Shown here piece after piece: positions 36,856 to 45,939 of a DNA stretch of 64,000 bases (its first letter is position 1; every line of letters begins with the position of its first letter). Origin of the DNA: Phycisphaerales bacterium AB-hyl4 (GTDB lineage: Bacteria; Planctomycetota; Phycisphaerae; Phycisphaerales; Phycisphaeraceae); the NCBI GenBank assembly GCA_041821185.1, contig JBGUBD010000003.1, positions 124,001 to 188,000 of the forward strand, given 5' to 3'. The translations under genes were made by a program, and so were the position numbers. Below the pieces are notes generated by a model. That model had not been told where the DNA came from, made no database searches, and saw only the letters and a program-made list of their open reading frames with translations.

Positions 36856-38232
36856 ATGCGTACGTATGTTGAACCAGCATTGCATGCATGGGCGGTGGGC
36901 AATCCGTCGGCGGACGTCGCGGCGGACCGCGCGGCGATCGCGCGGCGCGTTGCTGAGCACGCTGACCGACTCGGCACGGGGAAACTGTCTGACCCGCCGG
37001 GGCGGATCATCGGCACGGGGCATCAGGCTTGGCTGTGGCATCCGGGCATCCTCGCGAAAGACCTGGCGATGATGGCAGCGTGTCGGCGGTTCAACGCGTC
37101 GCCGCTGCATCTGATTGTCGACCAGGATGCACATGAAGCGCTCACATTGGAATTACCTCGAAAGGTGGGTCGGCGGATCGAGACGCGATCGCTTCGCCTC
37201 GCATCGCATCGCTCGGACGTGCCGACCGGCGAGCAGCCTGCGGCGGATGCCGCGGCGGTGCGGCGCGTGCTGATGGAAGCGGATGATGAACGATTGGTGC
37301 CGATCATCGAGGCGTTTGAAGGCCTGCCGAATTGTCGCACACTTGCCGAGCAGTTGGCGGTGGTGACGGTGCGGCTGATGCGGCCGTGGCTGGGCGGGGA
37401 TGTGCCGGTGCTGTTTGTCAGCGATTTGGCGGACGTGCCGGGGTATGCAAAGTTGATTCAACAGATGGTGGCCGACGCGTGGCGGTGTGTGCGGGCGTAC
37501 AACACGGCAGTACGGCGTACGTTTGGGGCAGGGCTGACGGAACTGACAGCGATGCGCGAACTGGTCGAACTGCCGGTGTGGTCTGTGCAGTGGGGTCGGC
37601 CGCGCGGGCGGGTGTTTGTAGACCTTGGTGACAGCACGCCGATGCTGGTGGACGAGCGTGGTGAGCCGATCAATCGCGAGGCGGTGCGATTGCTTCCACG
37701 GGCGCTGCTGCTGACGGCGGTGATGCGTTCGATCGGCTGCGATGTGTTTATTCATGGCAAAGGCGGCGGCGTTTACGATCTGGCGATGGAACGATGGTGG
37801 GAGTCGTGGCAGGGCGGCCCGCTTGCACCGCGGGCGGTGGTGAGTGCGGATGTCTATCTGCCGTTTGACGATGTACCGGTGGCGGGCCAGGACGAACTGG
37901 CGAAGGCTGTGTGGTTTCGGCATTACGTGCCGCACAACGTGGATCGCGTGCTTGGTGTGGATGGGCCGACGGTGCGGGCGAAACGCGACTTGCTGCGGGA
38001 GATGGATCGTGATCGCAATCGCAAACGGAGACGGCACGCCTTCGAGCGGTTGCATGCGACTAACGACCAATTGCTTGCGGAACATCCGGCGTTGCTGGCA
38101 AGAGCTGATCAGCGACTTGCGGATGCAAGGCAGGGAGTGATCAACGCCCAACTGACTGGCCGACGTGATTGGTGTTTTGCGCTCTACCCGCCAGCGCGGT
38201 TGAGCGAACTGCGCTCGGCGTTGTCGAGTTGA
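36856..38232 (+). CDS. Conserved hypothetical protein, BshC-like at a distance
   Basis: The product has 458 residues, no signal peptide and no membrane segments. The early motif GTGHQAWLWHPGILAKDLAM resembles the TGQQ/HP nucleotide-binding loop of BshC (the cysteine-adding ligase of bacillithiol synthesis), and DVFIHGKGGGVYDLAMERWW is a strong later motif. I recall similar planctomycete proteins of unknown function. A bacillithiol role is only a guess: no bshA or bshB is in the window. The C-terminal part is basic and probably helical. Confidence 0.6.
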   Translation: MRTYVEPALHAWAVGNPSADVAADRAAIARRVAEHADRLGTGKLSDPPGRIIGTGHQAWLWHPGILAKDLAMMAACRRFNASPLHLIVDQDAHEALTLELPRKVGRRIETRSLRLASHRSDVPTGEQPAADAAAVRRVLMEADDERLVPIIEAFEGLPNCRTLAEQLAVVTVRLMRPWLGGDVPVLFVSDLADVPGYAKLIQQMVADAWRCVRAYNTAVRRTFGAGLTELTAMRELVELPVWSVQWGRPRGRVFVDLGDSTPMLVDERGEPINREAVRLLPRALLLTAVMRSIGCDVFIHGKGGGVYDLAMERWWESWQGGPLAPRAVVSADVYLPFDDVPVAGQDELAKAVWFRHYVPHNVDRVLGVDGPTVRAKRDLLREMDRDRNRKRRRHAFERLHATNDQLLAEHPALLARADQRLADARQGVINAQLTGRRDWCFALYPPARLSELRSALSS

Positions 38233-38519
38233 CGATCACTCGACGGCGCATCTTGAGGCGGCGTTGAACGCGGCGGATCGTCCGCGGCCACGACGTCCGC
38301 AATGAGACGGTCGAGGATCGCGTCAATTTTCGATTCCTCGTCGTACGTGCCCAGTTGCAACTGTCGCTTGACCTTGGCCACCACATCGCTGCGAACTGGC
38401 GCTTCGGCCGAGGGATGCTCAGCGTCATCGTTGGGTGGATGCGTGGCTTGGGCAGGCGTTGGCGTTCGACAGGTTGGACGAATGGAGGTGACCCGGGCTT
38501 TATTTTTGGAGCAAATCAT
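38184..38519 (-). CDS. FlgM-like protein (putative anti-sigma-28 factor)
   Basis: The product has 111 residues. The N-terminal half is polar and low in structure, as in FlgM. The core VRSDVVAKVKRQLQLGTYDEES then KIDAILDRLIADVV matches the FlgM C-terminal pattern (V-R-x-D-x-V-A-x-x-K, G-T-Y, L-D-x-L). FlgM binds and holds the flagellar sigma factor FliA. AAGGA stands about nine bases before ATG 38519, and the longer frame to 38771 is rejected. No flagellar gene is nearby. The 3' end overlaps the convergent BshC-like gene by 49 bases. Confidence 0.6.
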   Translation of the reverse strand: MICSKNKARVTSIRPTCRTPTPAQATHPPNDDAEHPSAEAPVRSDVVAKVKRQLQLGTYDEESKIDAILDRLIADVVAADDPPRSTPPQDAPSSDRQLDNAERSSLNRAGG

Positions 38520-38788
38520 GGTGTGCGGTCCTTCGCACAAGTTGGTTGAAGGTCGGCAACGGCTCCGCCGTCGTCTAGTACCGCCTAGTATGGCCATTCG
38601 CTGAACGATGACCATCGAGTACGACCCGCGTTCAGCGCTACGGTTTCTATGTACCCTTGGGTGGGGATTGCCCCTGCCTGGCCTGGTCGAGTCCATGACG
38701 CTACCTGCTTTTGCGACGTTGTTAGATGGGCTGAACCCATCAGCCGACTGAAGCTCGCTCTGCCATCTCAACCGCCCCGGCTTCCTGC
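38520..38788. other. Intergenic region between the FlgM-like gene and thrC
   Basis: A 308-base gap between divergent genes (38520-38827). No convincing small gene, RNA gene or repeat is seen. It should hold the promoter of the FlgM-like gene on the minus strand; no clear box was found for it. The thrC -10 box is listed separately. Confidence 0.4.
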
Positions 38789-38794
38789 TACAAT
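38789..38794 (+). promoter_or_regulatory. -10 box of thrC
   Basis: TGCTACAAT: TACAAT with a full TGn extension. It lies 33 bases before ATG 38828, so the leader is short but present. Confidence 0.5.
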
Positions 38795-38827
38795 TCCCGC
38801 TCTAAACGCCGAACCCACGAGCCACGA

Positions 38828-40315
38828 ATGAGCGATACCGCATACCAGCAATGCCTCGATCCCGACTGCCAGGCCACCTTCGACGTGGGCGAAGTCCACG
38901 TCGCCTGCCCCGTCTGTGCGAAGCAGAACAGGCAGTCCCTGCTTGATATCCGCTACAACTGGGATAAGGCACGCCCGCCACGATCGTTCGGCATGTTCGA
39001 AAAGCGCTGGATGACCAAGGGCGAGCACGGCCAGGGCCGACTCGACTTCTCCGGTGTCTGGCGCTTCCGCGAACTGATGCCCTTCTACCGCGACACAGAC
39101 AACATCGTCACCATCGGCGAAGGACGGACGAACCTCCAGGACGCCCAACTGCTCGCGAAGCAGATCAACCACAAGCCAGGCAACCTCTTCCTCCAGTACG
39201 AGGGCCTCAACCCCTCCGGCTCGTTCAAAGACAACGGCATGACCGCCGCGTTCACCCACGCTCGGCTCGTCGGCGCCAAGCGCGTCGCCTGTGCCAGCAC
39301 GGGCAATACCTCCGCCAGCCTTGCCATGTTCGCGTCGCTGTCGGAGATGACCGGCATCGTCTTCATCGGCTCGGGCAAGATCGCCTACGGCAAGCTCTCG
39401 CAAGCACTCGAATACGGCGCTCGCACGCTTCAGGTGCAAGGCGACTTCGACGCCTGCCTCCGCCGTGTGCGACAGATCACCGTCGAACATCCCGACCTGG
39501 GCATCTACCTGATGAACAGTGTCAACCCCTTCCGCCTCGAAGGCCAGAAGAGCATCATGTTTCGCGTGCTAGAAGCGCTCGATTGGCAGGTTCCCGACTG
39601 GATCGTCGTGCCCGGGGGCAACCTGGGCAACTGCGCGGCGTTCGGCAAAGCGTTCAGCGAACTCAAAGAGCTCGGCCTCATCACGCAGATCCCCCGTCTG
39701 GCTGTGATCCAGGCTGCGGGCGCGAATCCGCTGCATAAGCTCGTCAACGAGCATGGCCTGACGTGGAACGGCGGCCGATACGATCGTGAAAAGGTGCGTC
39801 AGTTTTTCTCGGAGATGGATGCCGCCGACGTTCATGCCCACACCATCGCCAGCGCCATCGAGATCGGCCACCCCGTGAACCTGCCCAAGGCGCTACGCTC
39901 GCTGGACATCATGAACGGCGTCGTTCGCGAAGTCGACGACGAAACCATCCTCGAACACAAGGCCCTCGTCGGCCGATACGGCTTCGGCTGCGAGCCGGCC
40001 AGTGCCGCCTCCGTCGCCGGGGCACGCCAACTCATCGAGGAAGGCGTCATCAGCCGCGATGAGCGCGTCGTGTGCATCCTCACCGGCCACGTGCTCAAAG
40101 ACCCCGACGCCACCGTGACCTATCACACCGGCCTCGACGTGAAAGCCATTCAGGACACGGCGCCACGCAAAAAAGTCACCGGCCGACTGGCGAATCCACC
40201 GATTCCCGTGCCGGACGATCTGGAAGCGATCATCAAGGCCGTTGGAGCGGACGAGGTTCCACCCCGCCCCGACGGCGGCGACCCGCACCCGCATCTGCCA
40301 GTAACCGAATATTGA
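38828..40315 (+). CDS. thrC: Threonine synthase
   Basis: A PLP enzyme converting O-phosphohomoserine to threonine. The protein has 495 residues, about 80 more than the short bacterial type, partly from an N-terminal zinc-ribbon-like piece with Cys9, Cys14, Cys27 and Cys30 (CPVC). The PLP lysine is Lys134 in [12 protein letters not shown]. Later motifs are [11 protein letters not shown] and VPGGNLGNC. The C-terminal tail is Pro-rich and likely flexible. Codons end in C more often than in most neighbours. Confidence 0.93.
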   Translation: MSDTAYQQCLDPDCQATFDVGEVHVACPVCAKQNRQSLLDIRYNWDKARPPRSFGMFEKRWMTKGEHGQGRLDFSGVWRFRELMPFYRDTDNIVTIGEGRTNLQDAQLLAKQINHKPGNLFLQYEGLNPSGSFKDNGMTAAFTHARLVGAKRVACASTGNTSASLAMFASLSEMTGIVFIGSGKIAYGKLSQALEYGARTLQVQGDFDACLRRVRQITVEHPDLGIYLMNSVNPFRLEGQKSIMFRVLEALDWQVPDWIVVPGGNLGNCAAFGKAFSELKELGLITQIPRLAVIQAAGANPLHKLVNEHGLTWNGGRYDREKVRQFFSEMDAADVHAHTIASAIEIGHPVNLPKALRSLDIMNGVVREVDDETILEHKALVGRYGFGCEPASAASVAGARQLIEEGVISRDERVVCILTGHVLKDPDATVTYHTGLDVKAIQDTAPRKKVTGRLANPPIPVPDDLEAIIKAVGADEVPPRPDGGDPHPHLPVTEY

Positions 40316-40323
40316 TCCCCCAC

Positions 40324-40386
40324 GTTTCGCGGCCGCCCCGCAGGGCGCTCGCGCCGTCAGTCGGCCCTGCGGGTCAGACACGAAAC
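40324..40386. repeat. Nested hairpin between thrC and proS
   Basis: GTTTCG (40324) pairs with CGAAAC (40381), CCCGCAGGGC (40337) with GCCCTGCGGG (40364), and the loop contains GGCGCTCGCGCC. The element could be a terminator for thrC, but no T-run follows; it more likely is another dispersed palindrome. Confidence 0.55.
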
Positions 40387-40409
40387 ACGACAACAACCGT
40401 TGACGAACC

Positions 40410-41939
40410 ATGGCTAAAACCGCAATCACGCCCACCCGTCAAGAAAACTACCCCGAGTGGTATCAGCAGGTCGTCCGCGCCGCGGACATGGCCGAGTCGT
40501 CGCCGGTGCGCGGCTGCATGGTGATCAAGCCATGGGGCTACGCGCTCTGGGAAAACATCCAGCGCACGCTCGACGACATGTTCAAAGCGACCGGCCATCG
40601 CAATGCCTATTTCCCGCTGTTCATCCCCAAGAGCTTTCTTGAGAAGGAAGCTGAGCACGTCGAGGGCTTCGCGAAAGAGTGCGCGGTCGTCACGCATCAT
40701 CGTCTCATCGAAGGCGCTGACGGCGGACTGATCCCTGATCCCGACGCGAAGCTGGACGAGCCTTTGATCGTTCGGCCGACGAGCGAGATGATCATCGGCG
40801 ACGCGTTTAGCCGATGGGTCGAAAGCTATCGCGATCTGCCGCTGCTGATTAACCAGTGGGCCAACGTCGTCCGTTGGGAGCTCCGCACACGGCTGTTCCT
40901 GCGCACCAGTGAGTTTCTCTGGCAGGAAGGTCACACGGCTCACGCGACAAAGGAAGAAGCGGTCGAAGAAACGTTGAAGATGCTCGACGTCTACGTCGAC
41001 TTCGCAGAGAACTGGATGGCGTTGCCGGTGATCAAGGGCAAGAAAAGTGAAGGCGAAAAGTTCCCGGGCGCGGTGGATACGTATACGTTCGAGCCGATGA
41101 TGCAGGACCGCAAGGCGTTGCAGGCGGGGACGTCGCATTTCCTCGGCCAGAACTTCGCTAAGGCGCAGGATATCGAGTTTCTCGACGCGGATGGCGAACG
41201 CAAGCATGCGTGGACGACTTCATGGGGCGTCTCCACTCGACTCATCGGCGGGCTGATCATGGCCCACGCTGACGACGACGGCCTCGTGCTCCCGCCCAAG
41301 CTCGCGCCGGCCCACGTGGTCATCCTGCCCATCACCTTCAAGGCCGACGACCCGCAGAAGGTGATCGACTACTGCAACAATCTCGCGACCGAGTTGCGGC
41401 AGCTTTACTATCACGGCCGACGCATTGAGGTCGAGGTCGACACGCGCGACCTGCGCGGCGGCGACAAGAACTGGGAGTGGGTGAAAAAGGGCGTGCCGAT
41501 CCGCCTGGAAGTCGGCCCGCGCGATATGGCGGACGACGCGGTGTTCATGGCCCGTCGGGACAAGAGCCCGAAGGAAAAGCAGAGCGTGCCCCGTCAGCAG
41601 TTTGTCGAGCAGCTCACGCAGTATCTCGACGAGATGCAGCAGGCGTTGTTCGATCGCGCGAAAGCGCATCGTGACGAGCATATGCGTGGGTTCAAGGATC
41701 GTGAGAAGTTTTACAAGTTCTTCACGCCGAAGAACAAGGAGCAGCCGGAGATCCACGGCGGCTTCGCGCTGGCGCACTGGTGCGGCGATGAAGATGTTGC
41801 AGCGAAGGTGCAAAAAGACCTCGGCGTGACGATCCGCTGCATCCCCTTCACCGACCCGCTCGGCGAAGAGGGCGAAGGAAGGTGCATCTTTACCGGCAAA
41901 CCGAGCCCGAAGCGCGTTGTGTGGGCGAAGTCTTACTGA
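40410..41939 (+). CDS. proS: Prolyl-tRNA synthetase, ProS3 (archaeal/eukaryotic-like) type
   Basis: This enzyme charges tRNA-Pro. The protein has 509 residues and lacks the large editing insertion of the long bacterial type. Class II motifs are visible: the motif 1 region VIKPWGYALWENIQ, motif 2 around RWELRTRLFLRTSEFLWQEGHTAH, and motif 3 in SWGVSTRLIGGLIMAHADD. The C-terminal anticodon-binding and zinc-type domains follow; the last residues (KRVVWAKSY) end in Tyr, as typical for ProS3. It is downstream of thrC with a palindrome between them. Confidence 0.95.
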   Translation: MAKTAITPTRQENYPEWYQQVVRAADMAESSPVRGCMVIKPWGYALWENIQRTLDDMFKATGHRNAYFPLFIPKSFLEKEAEHVEGFAKECAVVTHHRLIEGADGGLIPDPDAKLDEPLIVRPTSEMIIGDAFSRWVESYRDLPLLINQWANVVRWELRTRLFLRTSEFLWQEGHTAHATKEEAVEETLKMLDVYVDFAENWMALPVIKGKKSEGEKFPGAVDTYTFEPMMQDRKALQAGTSHFLGQNFAKAQDIEFLDADGERKHAWTTSWGVSTRLIGGLIMAHADDDGLVLPPKLAPAHVVILPITFKADDPQKVIDYCNNLATELRQLYYHGRRIEVEVDTRDLRGGDKNWEWVKKGVPIRLEVGPRDMADDAVFMARRDKSPKEKQSVPRQQFVEQLTQYLDEMQQALFDRAKAHRDEHMRGFKDREKFYKFFTPKNKEQPEIHGGFALAHWCGDEDVAAKVQKDLGVTIRCIPFTDPLGEEGEGRCIFTGKPSPKRVVWAKSY

Positions 41940-41968
41940 ACCATGGCACGATGAGGGGGCATTGACGC

Positions 41969-42664
41969 ATGACCTTGAACGCTCCCGCTCGCCGCGCTGC
42001 GATCGCGTTGCTGCTGCTCGTGCCCATGCCGAGCATCGGTGTGTTTCTTGCGATGATCGCCATGCCCGATACGGCCGTGGGCAAGGGCGTTTGGACGTTC
42101 TCAAAGATATGGCTGGCCTTGTTCCCCCTGGCATGGTTCCTGCTGATTGAGCGGGGCCGAATCCGCATGCCTCGGCCTACGCGTGCGGGGCTGTTGGCGG
42201 GGGTGGTGACGGGGTCGATCATCGTCGCAGGCATCGGGCTGGGTTACCTGCTGATCGGCCGACACATCATTGACGAAACAATCGTCCGCGAGCAGGCGAT
42301 CGCAGTCGGCCTCACTTCGCCGCTGCTTTACCTGGGCATGGCTGTCTATTGGTGCACCATCAATTCGTTGCTGGAAGAGTATGTCTGGCGATGGTTCGTA
42401 TTCACCCGCTGCGAAGCGATCGCGTCGCGCTATGTGGCGGTGGGGTTGTCTGCGTTGTTTTTTACGCTGCATCACATCATCGCGCTGTCGGTCTTTTTCG
42501 ATTTCGGCATCACCGTCATCGCTTCGCTGGGCGTCTTCGTCGGCGGTGCGACGTGGTCGTGGATCTACCTGCGCTATCGCGACATCTGGGGGGCGTATGT
42601 CAGCCACCTGTTTGCCGATGTGATCATTTTCGGTATCGGCTACATCATGATTTTTGGGGGGTGA
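41969..42664 (+). CDS. CPBP family intramembrane metalloprotease
   Basis: The product has 231 residues and about six to eight membrane helices. The ABI/CPBP motifs are present: LLEEYVWRW (Glu136, Glu137, Arg141), FTLHHI (His168) and YVSHLFADV (His213). Members act as CAAX-type or related membrane proteases, and some confer immunity to bacteriocins. The partner is unknown. It lies 29 bases behind proS and may be transcribed with it. Confidence 0.88.
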   Translation: MTLNAPARRAAIALLLLVPMPSIGVFLAMIAMPDTAVGKGVWTFSKIWLALFPLAWFLLIERGRIRMPRPTRAGLLAGVVTGSIIVAGIGLGYLLIGRHIIDETIVREQAIAVGLTSPLLYLGMAVYWCTINSLLEEYVWRWFVFTRCEAIASRYVAVGLSALFFTLHHIIALSVFFDFGITVIASLGVFVGGATWSWIYLRYRDIWGAYVSHLFADVIIFGIGYIMIFGG

Positions 42665-42669
42665 AAGGC

Positions 42670-42749
42670 ATCCGGACTTCCGCTGCGCTCCAGTCCGGCG
42701 TCGGGTGTTTTTCTCACACGCCGGACTGGATCGCAGCGGAAGTCCGGAT
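42670..42749. repeat. REP palindrome pair upstream of the RAYT gene
   Basis: Two 32-base arms (42670-42701 and 42718-42749) are inverse copies with one mismatch, around a 16-base spacer. Each arm is itself a hairpin, CCGGACT ... AGTCCGG, with CGCTGCG or its inverse in the loop. Paired inverted REP elements next to a RAYT gene are the usual form of a REPtron/BIME. Confidence 0.85.
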
Positions 42750-42757
42750 CGATCGAC

Positions 42758-42763
42758 TATACT
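42758..42763 (+). promoter_or_regulatory. -10 box of the RAYT gene, leaderless type
   Basis: TATACT ends six bases before ATG 42770. The -35 position falls in the right arm of the REP palindrome, so a protein binding the palindrome would control the gene. Confidence 0.45.
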
Positions 42764-42769
42764 GCCCCC

Positions 42770-43327
42770 ATGCCACCTCCGGGCACGATATGGCGTCACG
42801 TCACCTTCGGCACGAAACGCAGCTGGAACCCCGCCGACCCGCGCGGCTTCCGCTCCCGCCGGCATCGCATACACAGCTCCGGCGATTACCGAAATCCACC
42901 ACCCAAGCACGAACACGCCCGCCTGCGCGAACATCTGAACGCAAAGCTTCATCGGCCGATCTTTATCACCCAGCCATTACGTTCATTGCTTGGGCAACAG
43001 TTGGTCGCTTATCTGCACACGCAAGGGCATCCGATCGTCGCAGCGGCGGTGGGATGCATGCACGCGCATCTGCTCGTCGCGTTGCCGATCGTTGCGACCG
43101 AGGCGAAACGAATCATCGGTCGCGCGAAGGCGATGAGTTCGTTGGCGGTGCGTTGTGAAATGCCCGGCCGTATCTGGGCGGATGGCGGCGACTTCAAGCC
43201 GGTGCGGGATGCGAGTCATTACGAGCGGGCCCGACAATACATCCGCTTCAAGCAGGAGCCCGACGCGTGGACATGGTGGTGGCCTGACGGCCTTCCGGGG
43301 GCGTGGTTGGAGCGGGTGCGTCGGTGA
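42770..43327 (+). mobile_element. REP-associated tyrosine transposase (RAYT, IS200-like HUH enzyme)
   Basis: The product has 185 residues. The HUH motif is His98-Ala-His100 in GCMHAHLLVALP, and the probable catalytic tyrosine is Tyr157 (or Tyr151) in YERARQYIRFKQEP, about 55 residues later as in IS200/RAYT proteins. RAYTs cut single-stranded REP hairpins and are held to spread them. The N-terminus is basic and unlike IS200. The paired palindrome lies just upstream, and a 15-base partial copy of its arm (43327-43341) overlaps the stop codon. It looks intact. Confidence 0.82.
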
Positions 43328-43341
43328 TCCGGACTACCGCT
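43327..43341. repeat. Partial REP arm at the RAYT 3' end
   Basis: ATCCGGACTACCGCT matches the first 15 bases of the REP arm at 42670 (ATCCGGACTTCCGCT) with one change. It begins in the stop codon of the transposase gene, so the gene is bracketed by REP sequence. Confidence 0.6.
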
Positions 43342-43342
43342 C

Positions 43343-44752
43343 TCACCCGCCGATCTTCTCGGCCAGGAACGCTTCGACCTTGTCGATCGCGATGCGGTCT
43401 TGTGATGCGGTGTCGCGGTCGCGGACGGTGACGGTATTGTCGGTCAGCGTGTCGCCGTCGACGGTGAAGCAGTAGGGCGTGCCTGCCTCGTCCATGCGGG
43501 CGTAGCGCTTGCCGATCGACTGCTTCACGTCGAACTCGATGCTGTACTTCTTCCGCAACTGCCGGTACAGCTTCTCCGCAACCTCGGGCATGCCTTCCTT
43601 GTTCACCAGCGGGAACACGGCCGCCTTGATCGGCGCGAGGCGCGGGTGGAACTTCATCACCACTTTGCTGCCCTTACGCTCCGGCGTCGGGGTATAGGCT
43701 TCGCAAAGCACGGCCAGCGTACCGCGGTCCGCGCCGGCGGAGGGTTCGATGACATGCGGGAAGTAGCGTTCGTTGCGCTCCTGGTCGAAGTACTTGAGTT
43801 TGTCGCCGAGGCCCGAGTGCTCCGCGTGCTGGCGGAGGTCGTAGTCCGTGCGGTGGGCGACGCCTTCGAGCTCGCCGAAGCCGGGCGCGGTGAAGGGGAA
43901 GCGATATTCGATGTCGCTCGTGCCGGCGCCTTCCTTCGCGTAGTGGGCGAGTTCGTCGCGGTCGTGTTCGCGGAGGGTGAGGTTGTCGCCGGCGAGGCCG
44001 ATGGCTTTCCACCACGCGTAGCGCGTGTCGCGCCAGAACTTGTACCACTCCTCAGCCGAGTCGGGGCGAATGAAAAATTCGATCTCCATCTGCTCAAACT
44101 CGCGCGAGCGGAAGGTGAAATTGCGCGGCGTGACTTCGTTGCGGAAGGCCTTGCCGATCTGCGCAATGCCGAAGGGAACTTTGACACGGCTGGTGTTCAC
44201 GACGTTGTCGAAGTTAGCGAAGATGCCTTGCGCCGTCTCAGGGCGAAGGTAAGCCTTGGCGTCTTCGTTACGAATCGCGCCGACGTATGTTTCGAACATC
44301 AGGTTAAATTCACGCGCTTCGGTGAGGCTGCACTTTTCAAACCCACCTGCTTTTTTACTCGGCTTCAACGGACAGGGGTATTCGTCCATGTGGTCGGCGC
44401 GGAAGCGGGATTTGCATTCGCGGCAGTCGACCATGGGATCGCTGAAGCCGCCGACGTGGCCGGAGGCGACCCACACCTTTGGGTTCATAATGATGGTGGC
44501 ATCGAGGCCCACCATGTCGAGGGGTTTGCCGTCGGGACCGTCGTCGGGGCAGGTGATGATGTCATTCCACCATGCGTCTTTGAGGTTTTTTTTCAGCAGG
44601 ACGCCGAGGGGGCCGTAGTCCCAGAAGCCGTTGATGCCGCCGTAGATTTCGGAGCTTTGGAAGACGAAGCCGCGGCGACGGCAGAGGGCGACGATGTCCT
44701 CCATGGACTTGGATTGCGGGGCAGTACCGGGGGTGGTGGCGGGTTCGGGCAT
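43343..44752 (-). CDS. glyS: Glycyl-tRNA synthetase, alpha2 type
   Basis: This enzyme charges tRNA-Gly. The protein has 469 residues, the single-chain alpha2 type as in Gram-positives, archaea and eukaryotes, not the alpha2-beta2 type of E. coli. Motifs: IYGGINGFWDYGPLG near the start, LRPETAQGIFANFDNV, FRNEVTPRNFTFRSREFEQME (motif 2) and IEPSAGADRGTLAVL (motif 3). The zinc-type Cys pair is CREC. ATG 44752 has AGGA upstream. It is convergent with the RAYT gene, 15 bases apart. Confidence 0.95.
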   Translation of the reverse strand: MPEPATTPGTAPQSKSMEDIVALCRRRGFVFQSSEIYGGINGFWDYGPLGVLLKKNLKDAWWNDIITCPDDGPDGKPLDMVGLDATIIMNPKVWVASGHVGGFSDPMVDCRECKSRFRADHMDEYPCPLKPSKKAGGFEKCSLTEAREFNLMFETYVGAIRNEDAKAYLRPETAQGIFANFDNVVNTSRVKVPFGIAQIGKAFRNEVTPRNFTFRSREFEQMEIEFFIRPDSAEEWYKFWRDTRYAWWKAIGLAGDNLTLREHDRDELAHYAKEGAGTSDIEYRFPFTAPGFGELEGVAHRTDYDLRQHAEHSGLGDKLKYFDQERNERYFPHVIEPSAGADRGTLAVLCEAYTPTPERKGSKVVMKFHPRLAPIKAAVFPLVNKEGMPEVAEKLYRQLRKKYSIEFDVKQSIGKRYARMDEAGTPYCFTVDGDTLTDNTVTVRDRDTASQDRIAIDKVEAFLAEKIGG

Positions 44753-44792
44753 GGTTGAACGTCCTTCGAGGCGGGTTGCGATAAGTGGGGCA

Positions 44793-44798
44793 TGATAG
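44793..44798 (-). promoter_or_regulatory. -10 box of glyS
   Basis: Minus-strand TGCTATCAT, a TATCAT box with TGn extension, 40 bases before ATG 44752. Confidence 0.45.
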
Positions 44799-44865
44799 CA
44801 GGTCGGTGTGGGCGTTGGGGCGGGCTGAGTGGCTTGCGTTGTGCCGCCCTTGGCAGGGGCGGGGG

Positions 44866-44871
44866 TACAAT
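44866..44871 (+). promoter_or_regulatory. -10 box of the M28 peptidase gene
   Basis: GGTACAAT ends eight bases before ATG 44880. GGAGAG lies between box and start, so a Shine-Dalgarno may be coded but would barely be in the mRNA. Confidence 0.45.
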
Positions 44872-44879
44872 GGAGAGTG

Positions 44880-45920
44880 ATGGATCAGAGCGGGGAACAA
44901 GTACAGCGTGGTCGGTGGTTCAAACTCGTGTCGCGGGGTGCGATGGTGCGGCTGTTGGTGTTGGCGGCGATTTTGGCGGGGGCGGGAGTTTACATGATGT
45001 GGATGCCGGGGCAGAGCCATCGGGGGCCCTTGCCGGAGTTGACGACGGAGCAGGCCGAGCTGCGCGATCGTCTCGCGGAGCATGTGCGTGCGCTGGCGGA
45101 GGGGATCGGCGAGCGGAACATGAACGCCGAGGGCTCGCTTGCCGAGGCGGCGGCGTATGTGTCGGACGCGTTTCGCGAGGTCGGCTATACGCCGGAGCGC
45201 CATACCTACTCCGTCGACGGTGAATCGGTGGAGAACATCATCGCCGAGGTGCCGGGCACGGACACGCCGGAGCGGATCGTCGTGGTCGCGGCGCATTACG
45301 ATACGGTGCCAGGCTCGCCCGGCGCGAACGACAACGCCTCCGGTGTGGCGGCGCTGATTGAACTGGCGAGGCATTTTCAGGATCGGCCGCAGCCTGTGAC
45401 GTTGCGGTTCATCTCGTTTGTCAACGAGGAGCCGCCTTTCTTTCAGACCGAGGACATGGGCAGCTACCAGTATGCCCGCGACATGGCCCGACGTGGCGAT
45501 GACATCATCGCGATGATGTCGATGGACGGCATCGGCTATTACGACGAGTCGGCGAGCAGTCAGCAGTATCCCGTGGGGGCGATCGGTTGGGTGTATCCGA
45601 GCGAGGGCGATTTTCTTGCCTTCGTCGGCCGAACGCGCGACGCGGGGCTGGTGCGCGAGGCGGTCGGCGCGTTTCGGGCGTCGGCAGCGTTTCCGTCGCA
45701 AGGCGCGGCGCTGCCGGGCGCGATCGCGGGCGTGGGCTGGTCAGATCACTGGGCGTTCTGGCAGCACGGCTACCCGGGCTTCATGGTCACGGACACGCTG
45801 CCATTTCGCGATCCGCATTACCACGGCCCCGGCGACACGGCCGAGCGGCTTGATTACAACCGCATGGCCCGCGTGGTGACGGGGCTGGCGGGTGTGGTCG
45901 AGGCGATGGCCCGGCGGTAG
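44880..45920 (+). CDS. M28 family zinc peptidase, membrane-anchored
   Basis: The product has 346 residues. A membrane anchor (about residues 22-42) keeps the enzyme on the outside of the inner membrane. The two-zinc site of M28 aminopeptidases is visible: AAHYDTV (His139), GANDNASG (Asp151), FVNEEPP (Glu183/184), MMSMDGIGY (Asp216) and DPHYHGPGDT (last His). These enzymes trim N-terminal residues from peptides; the substrate is unknown. The gene is divergent from glyS. Confidence 0.88.
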   Translation: MDQSGEQVQRGRWFKLVSRGAMVRLLVLAAILAGAGVYMMWMPGQSHRGPLPELTTEQAELRDRLAEHVRALAEGIGERNMNAEGSLAEAAAYVSDAFREVGYTPERHTYSVDGESVENIIAEVPGTDTPERIVVVAAHYDTVPGSPGANDNASGVAALIELARHFQDRPQPVTLRFISFVNEEPPFFQTEDMGSYQYARDMARRGDDIIAMMSMDGIGYYDESASSQQYPVGAIGWVYPSEGDFLAFVGRTRDAGLVREAVGAFRASAAFPSQGAALPGAIAGVGWSDHWAFWQHGYPGFMVTDTLPFRDPHYHGPGDTAERLDYNRMARVVTGLAGVVEAMARR

Positions 45921-45939
45921 GCCTGCGTGGGTGATGGCA

